Assembly: GCA_039720395.1 (NCBI GenBank)
Contig: JBBPBK010000048.1
Location: forward strand, 1,927,501 to 1,991,500
DNA length: 64,000 nucleotides
Direction of reading: 5' to 3'
Source: Liquidambar formosana
Lineage: Eukaryota; Streptophyta; Magnoliopsida; Saxifragales; Altingiaceae
Below the pieces are notes generated by a model that did no database searches, had not been told where the DNA came from, and saw only the letters and a list, made by a program, of their open reading frames with translations. The stretch's first letter is position 1, and the number at the start of each line of letters is the position of its first letter. The position numbers and the translations under genes are program-made. Positions 45,253 to 56,200 of this stretch are shown piece by piece.

Positions 45253-47487
45253 ATTAACAGCACTCTACTTGATTCCCTGCCAATCTTTTTATTTGATGGA
45301 AGGGGTAAATGAGTCTCTCACATAAAATGAAGACAGCATCACCCCCTTATAACTTTTTTGTTATTATCTGGTTCCCAAAAAAACCTTGTAGATTACGTGA
45401 AAGTGCCAGAAAGGAGGGCTAAAAGAGTCTTTCAAATACAATGAAGGTTATTTTATGGACTGGAAATTCATTGAAGTTGACACCAACCCCTTATAACCTT
45501 TTTTGTTATTATTTGGTTCCCATAAAAACCTTCTAGATTGCATGAAAGTGTCCGAAAGGGGGGCTAAAAGAGTCTTCCAAATACAATGAAGGTTTTATGG
45601 ACTGGAAATTCAATGAAGTTGACACCACCCCCTTATAATTTTTTTGTTATTATTTGGTTCCAAAAATAACCTTGTAGATTGTGTGAAAGTGCTAGAAAGA
45701 AGGGCTAAAAACGTCTTTCAAATACATAAAGGATTGAAAATTCAGTGAAGTTGACACCAGCCCTTTATAATTTTTTTGTTATTATTTAGTTCCCAAAATA
45801 ACCTTCTATATAAATTGCATAGAAGTGTCCGACAGGAGGGCTAAAAGAGTTTCAAATACAATGAAGGTTTTATATATTGGAAATTTAATGAAGTTGACAC
45901 CACCCCCTTATAACTTTTTTGGTTATTATTTGGCTCCCAAAATAACCTTCAAGATTGTGTGAAAGTGCAACAAAGAAGGGCGAAGGTTTTATGGACTGGA
46001 AATTCAATGAAGTTGACACCACCCCCTTATAATTTTTTTTGTTATTGTTTGGGTCGATCTCAAAATAACCTTTTAGATTGCGTGAAAGTGCCAGAAATTA
46101 AGAAGGGTTAAAAGAGTCTTTCAAATACAATAAAGGTTTTATGCACTGGAAATTCAATGAAGTTGACACCAACCCCTTATAACTTTTTTTGGTTAATGTT
46201 TGGTTCCCATTGCATGTTAAGTGTCCAAAAGGAGGGCTAAAAGAGTCTTTCAAATACAATGAAGTTGACACCACCCCTCTTATAACTTTTTTGTTATTAT
46301 TTGGTTCCCAAAATAGCCTTGTAGATTGCGTGAAAGTGCTAGAAAGAGGGGCTAAAAAAGTCTCTCAAATACATGAAGGATTGGAAATATATTCAGCGAA
46401 GTTGACACCTCCCCCTATAATTTTTTTTGTTATTATTTAGTTCCCAAAATAACCTTCCATATAGATTGCACGAAAGTGTCCGAAAGGATGGCTAAAAGAG
46501 TTTCAAATACAATGAAGGTTTTATGGACTAGAAATTTAATGAATTTGACACCACCCTCTTATAATTTTTTTTGTTAGTATTTGGTTCCCAAAATAACCTT
46601 GTAGATTGGGTGAAAGTGCCAGAAAGAAAGGCTAAAAGAGTCTTTCAAATACTATGAAGGTTTTATGGACTGGAAATTCAGTGAAGTTGACACAACCCCT
46701 TTATAATCCTTTTTGTTATTATTTAGTTCCCAAAATAACCTTCTATATAGATTGCATGAACGTGTCCAAAAGCAGGGCTAAAAGAGTTTCAACTACAATG
46801 AAGGTTCTATGGACTGGAAATTCAATGAAGTTGACACCATGCCACCTCCTTATAACTTTTTTGGTTATTATTTGGCTCCCAAAATAACCTTCAAGATTGT
46901 GTGAAAGTGCAAGAAAGAAGGGTTAAAACAGTCTTTTGCATACAATGAAGGTTTTATAGACTCGAAATACACTGATGTTGACACCACCCCTTATAAACAA
47001 CCTTAATTCTTATTACTTGGGACCCGAAATAACCTTCAAAATTGCATGAATATGCCATAAAGAAGGTCTAAAAGAGTCTTTCGAAAACAATGAAGTTGAC
47101 ACCATGCCCCCCTGTAAAAACGTTAATCTTCTTTCGGAGTACTATATTTGGTTCCCAAAATAACATTCAAAGTTGCATGAACGTGAGGGCTAAAAGAGTT
47201 TCAAATACAATGAAGTTTTTATGGAGTGGAAATACAATGAAGTTCACACGGTTACAAACAATCTTATTAGTATTTTGTTCCCAAAATAACCTTCAAAATC
47301 GGGTGAATGTGCCAGGAAGAAGGGCTAAAAGAATTTAATTCAAATACAATGAATTTGACACCACCCCTGACCCATCTTAATATTTGGTTCCCAAAATAAC
47401 CTTCAAATTCAGGTGAATGTGCTAGAAAGAAGGGCCAAAAAAGAGTGTTTCAAATACCATGAACACCACCCCTTTAACAATCTTATA

Positions 47488-47773
47488 CTCTCTCCATCTC
47501 ACAAAGATGGGTCAAGTTTGACAAAATACGCAGTTTAAAAAAAAAAAAAAAAAAAACATATCATTGCATTAACTTGTCATTTTTTAAACTCTGTTTTTTC
47601 CAAAATTACCCTCTCTTACTTGATATTGAGTTTTGTGTTAAAAGTAATTATTGAAATGACAAATGATAGTATAGAAAAGTTCAAAAAAATTATGATTTGA
47701 CTTTTTAAAATAAACGAACATTTTGGGACAAAAAATATAGTAAAAATGGCCCATCTTTATGGGACGGAGGAAA
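47488..47773 (+). mobile_element. Stowaway MITE, copy 3
   Basis: 286 bp, CTCTCTCCATCTCACAAAGA to the inverse of TTTCCTCCGTCCCATAAAGA, with TA flanks (47486-47487, 47774-47775). Inserted in array 2. Confidence 0.82.
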
Positions 47774-48417
47774 TATATAAGAAGTTGATCAAATGACAAG
47801 TCTATTTCTATCTTATTAGGCCTGCACGTGAGGAAGAGTGTTGGGAAGTCGTACATCCCATATTTATTAAATATCTAATTAAATTTATTTTTATATACTT
47901 ATTTAGGCGCTCCACTTATAAGCTTATAAGCTTTGGTTTTTAAGTTGAAAACTTAACAGAAATTCGATAGCATTCCCTTACCCCCTTACCAATCTTGTTT
48001 GAAGTTGGTTCCTAAAATAATCTTTCAAAATCGGGGGAAAGTGTGAAAATGAAGGGCTAAAAGAGTCATTCAAATCCAATGAAGTTGACAGCACCTCCTC
48101 GCCAATCTTCTTGTTAGTTGGTTCCCATGCCAGGAACCCTCAAATTCGGGGGGAAATTATCATAAAGAACGGCTAAAAGATTCTTTCAAATGCGTTTAAT
48201 GTAATCAAAGGGTCAACCTCTTGTCTTGTTCCAAACTTCTCATAAATTTGTTTCCAAAATATAAACCCCAAAATCCTCAGAAAACCACACCAAAGAAGGG
48301 GTAAAGTGCCTTTTAAAAACAATGACACTGACCGATAATCTCTTTATCTGTCTTAAAATTTTCACAAATTGGTTTCCGAAAATAACCCCTCAAAACCCTT
48401 GAAAAACCTCATCAAAG

Positions 48418-48477
48418 GCGCCCCCGGGCGGGCGGGCGGGCGGGCGGGCGCGGCGCGGGGGGGGGGGGGGGGGGAGG
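48418..48477. other. Anomalous GC-only / poly-G stretch
   Basis: A (GGGC)n run ends in 18 consecutive G (48457-48474) inside an otherwise AT-rich repeat unit. By comparison with sibling units the DNA here should read roughly AAGGGGTAAAAG. The extra bases are therefore foreign to the repeat and may be an assembly or polishing artefact. Confidence 0.7.
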
Positions 48478-48620
48478 AAAGATTCTGTCAAATACAATGA
48501 AGCGGATCAAAAAAAAACCTCAAGAATTAGAGTCCAAATTTAACCCCCAAAACTCTTAGAAAACCACGTCAAAGAAGGTGTAAAAAAGTCTTTCAAATAC
48601 ATTAAAATGGACCAACTTAT

Positions 48621-49573
48621 CACCGGCTCCCATAGTGGTAATACCAGCGTGGGTAGAGATTAGGAAATTAGGGAAGCTTCAAGATTTAGGGATCGATTAC
48701 CCTACCCAACAAAAAAACAAAAGGCAAACCAACTTCTCACAAATAGGAATCCAAAGAAGCCCCCAATACTCTTAGAATCCCTCATCAAAGAAAGGGTAGT
48801 ATAATCTTTAAAATACAATGAAGCGAGCAGACAGCATCGTTCCAAACTTCTCCCAAAATAACTGGTTTCCAAAAATACCCCCAAACGCTCCTTCTCAATA
48901 ACTTCTCATTAGTGGTGGAAATGTCAGCTAGACACAACCCGAGAACCGACTCAAACCTAACATGAAACTATCAGGTTTGGGTTTGTTGTAAGGGTCAAAA
49001 TCGGATCAACCTGCATTAGGGATGTGCAAAGAATTGCCCAATCTACTAAACTAAACTAATCCGTTCCATTCCACACCGACACAAGTGGTTTGAGAGAATA
49101 GGTGGATTAGTTTGAGTGGGTTGAGCAATAAATTTGATAGTTTAGTTTGATTTGGTTGGCGGGTTAAACTTTGTCAAATCGCCAATAAATCAACCCAACC
49201 CGATTTCAATTATATATATATATAGATAAAGTTATTTGGGACAACTCACTTGTATCGAAACGTGAGCCGACCGGCAATCATAACGTGCCAAAAAGATAAT
49301 TTAAATAGTGCGTATTTGGGTAGATGCGGATTTCAGTTATAATTCAAATGAAGTGTATTCTCACTTTGGTAACACAAATCAAGTCAACAAGTCCCCCATC
49401 ACTATCTATCCGTACCACACAAATCATGATCATCTTTAATACACCTCACTTTCTCTCTCTACAATTTCCAAACAATCTAATACTGGCACCTAAACCCCAT
49501 CACAACATCCCAAGTAAGGATATATTAGTCAATTAAAAGTTTTTCTCACATTCAACTTTTTATAGGTAGTATA
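48621..49573. other. Spacer with degraded repeat units and hAT-like fragments
   Basis: 48690-48900 still shows array-type phrases (TTCTCACAAATAGG, CCTCATCAAAGAAAGGG). At 49017 TAGGGATGTGCAAAGAATTG looks like a hAT left end, followed by GGGTTGAG/GGCGGGTTAAA repeats and a (TA)n run, but no right end was found. Confidence 0.4.
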
Positions 49574-51403
49574 GATATTTTTAATTCAGTCACAAAATTT
49601 GCCTTGGTCACTAAATTATGTATACATGGTGAAATCATGAGAGAATATAGATCCATTAATTTTTCTTATATATTTTCTGTTTTTATGTTTGTGGAGATCG
49701 TCTCATTCAAAATCAGTGATATATAGATGCCTTCAATATTAATGCTGAACACATTATAATCGCTTAATTTTCATTTGAATGACCAAACAAGCCCTTAATT
49801 TATATAGTATATAGGATGATGATCAGATAAAAACATATTGATATAACTTATATCAACACCCGTATATATATGTGTGTGTGTGTTTGCTACTAAGATTTTC
49901 ATGGGCTAGACTAGAGCACAATTCTTATGCTAGCTTTGAGACTACTCAAACGTAAAGGAAAGCTTGCATTCTTCAAGGGGACTTCTGTTGCTGATGGTGA
50001 GAGCGTGGATCTCTGCGTTTCAATTTTCTACTATTTTTATTTTCAGATAATTATTGTTCTGTTACTATTGGTCTGATCATTTGATCGACATTAGTCTTCT
50101 CCAAAAAACATAGGCATTGGACAGTTAAATGTGCCTTCTGATAGGTGCCACTCCCAGTTGGCCATCCTTCCATGAATGTAAATTTTCGGGATATAGTAGA
50201 TGGGTGAAAGGGTGATTTTCAAAACTGATTATATTATGATCGACCTGAATGAGGCTCGGGCACCTATGTCTGGTTCAACCTGGCCAATTACAGGGGTGTA
50301 TGATAAGGAGAAAGGTTATAAATTACTTGAAACCTCCTTAAATTATAGGCCACTTTCTTGAACCCTTTTGAATTTTAAAACTGAATAAATAACTCACTAA
50401 ACTATTATATTGTGGCATTTTCCCCCCTTGGTCATATTTTAATGCCTACTTTTATCCAAATTTTGTTAAATTTATGGTCTATTTAAGTCAAATTTGATGC
50501 CTAAACCAATTAATGCCTATTTCTCGCATAATCTGTTTCAATCATTTTTTCTAACTGCTAAAAGTTGTAAATGGGAGTTTCACATAATTTTTTACAATTG
50601 ATACCCTAATCCCTAACCCTCTTAATGTCAACAAATGTGTATTAAAGGTTCTCTATAAGATTGAACCTGAGATCATCTCCTGCTTACATATATCCCCAAA
50701 CCAGTGGTCAGTGGAAAGTTCCCAATTTGCATACACCATCCCCAAAGTTCCCAATTCAAGATGCTTGCACCATCCCCATCCCCCTTTCCAAAAATTTATA
50801 TATGTATACATTATCTCCTTAAAAATATGGCTTGTATTGTTATAATTTTATATTTATTTTGCCGATGAGGTATGACTTTTTCGACTGACTAATCTTAAAC
50901 CACAAGTAAGACCACCACCTATTTCACGTCAATTAAAGCTTAAAATCGATAAACCTCATTGATGACTAATCCAAAAGAGGGAATGGAAATCAAGGTACAA
51001 TACATGAGATCTCAAATGGTTATCCCAATTCACGAGAATGACTCCCAATTGGAACAAATTGCAAAACAAAATGAGATAAGAGAGAATAAGACCTTAAATT
51101 CAATTGCAACCAACCCCTCATTCCATTGAGTGATACAATACATGCAAAATACGCACTATATATATATATATAATGGACATGCATTCATTGCAAGTGTCTC
51201 ACCCTCCATCGCTTGATTGTCTCGAGAGAAGCATTCTTGGTGTTGGTAATGTCCAAATAAACCACTAAAGAGTGAGTTCTTTGTTTTCTTAGAAACTAGA
51301 CTGCAGAAAATGCGAGACCTCAATTTTGTTTTCATCTTCTTTTCCTCCGTTTGCTTTGCAACCAAACAAGGGCTTATTGTGCGTACTTGGCATAAAATGG
51401 ACA

Positions 51404-51949
51404 TCACTGCTGAAGCTGCTCATCAATGACTACAACAAAGTCATCTACCAAATTTGACTGATCCTGCATGAGCTGTCCTTTGAGGTCAAGTACATCAATG
51501 TCAAGTTCTGGTTCTGTGACTTCATGTTGTTGGGTGATGCAAAAGAGAGTAGGAATGGCTTGAAGGGTGTGGTATAGCCAGCAGAGGAAATACTTAAATA
51601 GGTTCTAAAGCAAGCCATACCAATGAGAGATACAAATGATTGAACGGTAAGCAATCTAGGAGAATGGCGGTGGGGAACTGAACGAGGCTAGCAATGAAAT
51701 GGCCACAGCAACAGAGAAATCTCCAGCACACAAGCGGATCGGCTCAGCAGCAAGTGGAAAACTAAGAGGGATCTTGATGGATGTGAAAAGGAATGATATG
51801 ATGATGGCGAGAAGCAACATGGGCATCTTTAAAGTGGTACTCTGATCAGGAGGAGCAAATTGGTCCCATGGCTTGCCTAGGGAATTTTGGAGAAAAAGGA
51901 GGTTAATCAGTGGCGGAACGGCATGTTTCATATCTTCGAAGCAGTACAT
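51404..51949 (-). pseudogene. Dead copy 5 of the small membrane-protein family
   Basis: Minus strand from ATG 51949 (MYCFEDMKHAVPPLINLLF). The first 97 codons are open, including EPIRLCAGDFSVAVAISLLAS. An in-frame stop then follows PPPFS, and another sits in the next helix (GL-stop-N). After them the family sequence continues in frame to ...VVVIDEQLQQ and a stop at 51404-51406. Both stops are shared with the duplicate at 6250-6760, but the extra deletions of that copy are absent. Copy B is therefore closer to the ancestral, already inactivated gene. TATA-like stretch at about 52044-52051. Confidence 0.85.
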
Positions 51950-52408
51950 CACTTCTCTTCACTAGTTTATTTTCTTAAGGAATCAACAATAAACTAGGAA
52001 TTAGTTGCAACGGCAGATGTGAAATTTGCCACTGCTCGTCAAGTTATATACAGATAGGGTCCATGCATGCGATAGTACTATGTGAAGTAATCAATCTCCT
52101 AGGTTACTTCAACGTGCGTCCAAAACAAGAAAGCAAAAAAAGAAAGGTCACACTATCACGAATGCTTACAATGCGTAAGCTGAGGAAGAAAAAAGGTCAC
52201 AATATCACGAATGTTACAATTCGTAATGTTATTAATGTTGCAATGTTATGTTACAAAGAAGATTACTGTAGCATTGGGTTCCTATATTTGGAGATGAAAA
52301 CCAGTAAGCTTATGTTGTTATGATTTTTCCCTCTTCTTTGTCGAAAGATAATAAAATCAAAATGAATGAGAGAAACAATAAATATACTCAATGGAGCATA
52401 TGTCGTAA

Positions 52409-52765
52409 TCATGAGAACCTACTGTTGTCCTTGAAAGGTATCACAACAGATTTCCTAAACTCCAATTTGCAAATTTCGTTTGGAAATTCTTGACAGTATC
52501 GTGCTAAAACGACTTCTTCCTGAATACCCCGATTCAGCGCCAAAGAATTTCCTGCTGCTACCATACACTTGGTGATAAATAAAGGCGTCTCCTCATGGAT
52601 CAGTTCGCCTTCACTTACAAGGATTCCATCCTCTCTTTTTTTCTTTCTTTTTGGATGAGGAAGGATTCCATCCTCGTTGACTTGATGTGTGATCGCCATA
52701 TCAATTGTGAAGCTGCAAACACAGAGCAAAAATGTCATGGACCTCAGACCATAAGCTATCATCAT
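52409..52765 (-). pseudogene. Unidentified duplicated reading frame, copy B
   Basis: Open for 118 codons from the plausible ATG at 52762/52765 (MIAYGLRSMTFLLCVCSFTI...). A hydrophobic start could mimic a signal peptide, then a Lys-rich stretch, then EETPLFITKCMVAAGNSLALN and EFPNEICKLEFRKSVV. The TGCTCTGTGTTTGCAG inside the 5' part is a good splice acceptor, so the first residues may be intron. The counterpart at 7393-7745 is broken. I cannot name the family. The recent duplication alone can explain conservation. Confidence 0.4.
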
Positions 52766-53216
52766 ATTAAACAGACAATGATGCCACCCTGGTACCCATA
52801 ACCATTAATTTGTAAAATAATATGAGCACACTCTCACCTTACGTCCTAGAGGAGCACCATCTTGTACTTTCACCAAAATTCAGTGTCCAGGGGCCATAAA
52901 TTGACGATTCCCTATTAATTATTGATTGCATGAAAGAGGATTACCAATTCACTGCTGATAGCGTTGAATGTAAGAGGATGGTTTCAAAGAAGATTTAGAA
53001 TCGACATACAGTACCTTCAAGAATTGAAAATCCATGGCAGTTAGTGGCTTAGGGGGCATGCTTGAGTTAGGTCCAAATAGTCACATCTAGAACTGGAAAC
53101 AAGCTTTCCAACTTTTTTCTTCACCTTTGAGGAGTGTTAAGGGGTTGGGCTCCAGCCTGATTTAGCATTCTGCTTGTTTTGCTTCATATTAGTTTAACCA
53201 GTCAACTTCAGCTCCC

Positions 53217-56200
53217 CAGCCACTTTATACCCTGCTGTTGAAGAAGAGCGAGTCGGTGGTCCGTGACAACCGGCCTGGTTCCTAGCTTCCTGTCGGTGGA
53301 CTCTCCACCTCCTTCGTGAGGTTTTTTTTCGATCTCCTTGGTGAGATATATTCTTCCCATCTCCAGTGTTATCTGTGAGATCTTTCCCTAATCTCATGCT
53401 TTTTATCCTTAACCTCTTTTTTCTTAATTTCCCCATCTATCCATAGTTCTAACTGCTTATCCCCTGTTTTGTCATCATCGTTGCCTTATTTGTTTTTTGT
53501 TGCTTTGGTTTTTCTAATTCTTACTCCCATCCTTGTCAGTACCTTCCCATCTACATCACCTTTCTCCCCTGCTCTTTTCTTTCTCCTTTGTCCTCTTTTT
53601 TCTGCAAGCTATCCCCACATGTTTGTAAAAAGTTTTGAGTGAAAGTGTTTTTTTTTTCTTCGACCCGAATTACTATTCCTTTCTTTGTGACTTGTGAGTG
53701 TAAGTGGCTTTCATTTTTCCTTTTCTTTTGGCCCACCTGCTCCCATCTTCTTAGCTTCTGCTTTTGTCTATGGCTTCTTTTTGCTTTTTATTTCTCCACC
53801 ACTTGTCCGTCTATAGCTCCTAGCCTCTACCTTATTGCTTGTTCTCCCCTCCACCTCTTTGTTTTATTGCCTGATCGAGTCTTGGCCTTCTCATTACCTC
53901 GTCTTATTTTATGTTTGTCTTTTTCCTCACTTTTCCTTCTTTCCTTCTTTTCCCACCAGTCTTTTGACTTGCTGTCTTAGTGAGTCTTGTATCCTTCGAG
54001 CACCCTTTTATTATGAAAATTTTATCTTGGAATTGTCGGGGGTTGGCTCACCCTTCAACGATTCGCCATCTAAACTTCAAGCACATAAGACTGAGAGCAT
54101 TGTTCGCTCTCTTGGTTTTCTCTGGGTGGGAAATTGTCCCTGCACGTAATATCGCTAGAGGTCTTTGCCTTTGCTGGTTGTTGGGGATAGATATAGAGGT
54201 CACTTTTGCCTCTGACTCGCTTATATCTGCCCTCTTCTTCTCAGATACTTCTATTGAACCTTGGCTGCTCTCGTGTGTCTATGCCCCCCCTATCCAACAT
54301 CATCAATATCACCTCTGGGATGCTCTCTGCCATACGAGTGAGGTGCTTCTTAGGCCTTGGCTTTTAATTGGTGATTTCAACAATGTTACCTGCCAATAAG
54401 AGAAGAAAGGTGGTCGGGCCTTTAGTTCTAGCTCGCGGGGTGGTTTTAATGGTTTCATCTCTGATTGTGGCCTTATTGATCTCGGATGCAATGGAAATCC
54501 TTTTACTTGGTCGAACAAACGGGCGGGTCTCGCAAATATAAAAGAAAGGTTGGATCGGGGCTTAGTCAATTCTGCCTAGCGAACTCTTTTCTCTCAAGCC
54601 AATGTTCTCCATTTGCCGGCCATCAACTCTAACCACAATCCTATTCTCTTGAACACAGCTGGGGAACAGATGAATTATTTTCGTCCTTTTAAATTTGAAG
54701 CAATGTGGGTCCGTGATACCTCGAGCCTCGCTGTTGTCGAGAAAGCATGGTAGATGCCTGTTTATAGGTTCAAGTGCTTTTAAGATGTGTCAAAAGATTA
54801 GGAACACAAAAAAGGATTTAAGGGTGTGGAACAAAAACCATTTCGGTCATTGTTTGGAGCGTGCCAAGTCGCTCCGCATATGGATTGATAAATTGCAACA
54901 ACAAGAGTGTACTGCTGACAATCTGAGCCTTCAGCACTGTTTGCAACTGGACCTTGATGAACAGCTTAAGCGTGAAGAGATTTTATGGCGGCAAAAATCC
55001 AGAGATTTATGGCTGAAAGATGGTGATCGTAATTCAAAGTTCTTCCATCTCTCCACTGTGGTTCGCCAACGCCGTAACTCCATAGACTTCCTGAAGATGG
55101 ATGATGGCTCTTGGATTTCTGATCGTTTTCACATCGGGAGCCTATTCACTGAGCATTTCAAACAACTTTTTTCTACAGCTAACCCCCACTTTCCGGCATC
55201 TGTTGAACATCTCATTTCCCCTGTTATTACTGATGTAGAGAACACTAGCCTCATTGCCATTCCATCACCTGAGGAAGTTAAGGACATTGTATTTAACATG
55301 CCACCCCAAAAAGCGCCTGGGCCAAATGGGATGTCTTCCATATTCTATCAAACTTATTGGAATATTATTGGTGTAGATGTTACTAATGCTATTCAGAGCT
55401 TCTTTCGTGAGGGGTTTATGTTGAAGGAGATGAATCATACGTTTTTAGCTCTGATCCCGAAAATTCAGCATGCTACCAATATGAACCAATTTCGGCCTAT
55501 AAGTTTTTGCAATGTTATGTATTAAATTATCTCCAAGATTATTACAACTCAGCTTACTCCTATGCTCAATAAGATGATATCTCCGCTCCAATCAGCTTTT
55601 ATCCCTGGAAGGCATATTGCTGAAAATGTGGTCCTTGTCCAGGAAATCTTACACACCTTCTCCAAGAAATCTGGTAAAGGTGCTCTTATGGCTACCAAGA
55701 TGGACATGGCCAAAGCTTATGATCGGATTGAATGGGGTTTTGTTGAATCAATCCTTAAAAATTTTGGTTTTTGCTCCAAGTTCATTCTTTTGATTATGCA
55801 ATGCATCTCCTCCACATCTTTTTCTGTGCTTGTGAATGGTGGTCCTGTTGGCCTTTTTTCTGCTCAAAGAGGTCTCCGTCAGGGTGACCCATTATCTCCT
55901 TTTCTTTTCATTATCTGTACTGAAGTGCTTTCCCGAATTATATTAAGAGAAGAAGCACAGGGAGGATTAAAAGGGGTAAAGATATCTATGAATTGTCTTT
56001 CGATTACTCATCTCCTTTATGCTGATGACCTGATTATTTTTAGTAGAGCTACTCAAGATGATGTCGATGCCATAAAGGAGTGCCTTGCTCTTTTCAGCAG
56101 CTGGTCTGGCCAAGAGCCTAATATGGCTAAATCAGGGGTCCACTTTAGCAACAACATTCAGCGCTCCACTGCTGCTATTCTTAAAAATAGCCTTGATATG

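Larger units (their letters stand above)
45100..48620 (+). repeat. Tandem-repeat array 2
   Basis: About eighteen units, period mostly 125-147 bp. Each is recognisable by GGTTCCCAAAATAACCTT, a GTGAAAGTGCCAGAAAG box, GGGCTAAAAGAGTCTTTCAA, ATACAATGAAGG, ATGGACTGGAAATTCA and GAAGTTGACACCACCCC. The anchor GTTCCCAAAATAACC lies near 45370, 45516, 45656, 45788, 45935, 46304, 46440, 46585, 46726, 46876, 47152, 47277 and 47388. After a Stowaway (47488-47773) and an LTR-like fragment (about 47820-47965) it continues in the shorter, older form seen in array 1. It starts directly upstream of dead copy 4. Confidence 0.88.

Noticed and set aside
45100..48620. Tandem array considered as a CRISPR array or a repeat-protein gene
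   Set aside because: Eukaryotic context, units too long and without unique spacers; period is not a multiple of three and the frames are full of stops.
53639..53980. 113-codon hydrophobic frame in the 5' part of the LINE as a candidate ORF1
   Set aside because: It is a translation of pyrimidine-rich DNA (Phe, Leu, Ser), with no coiled coil, RRM or CCHC knuckle expected of ORF1.
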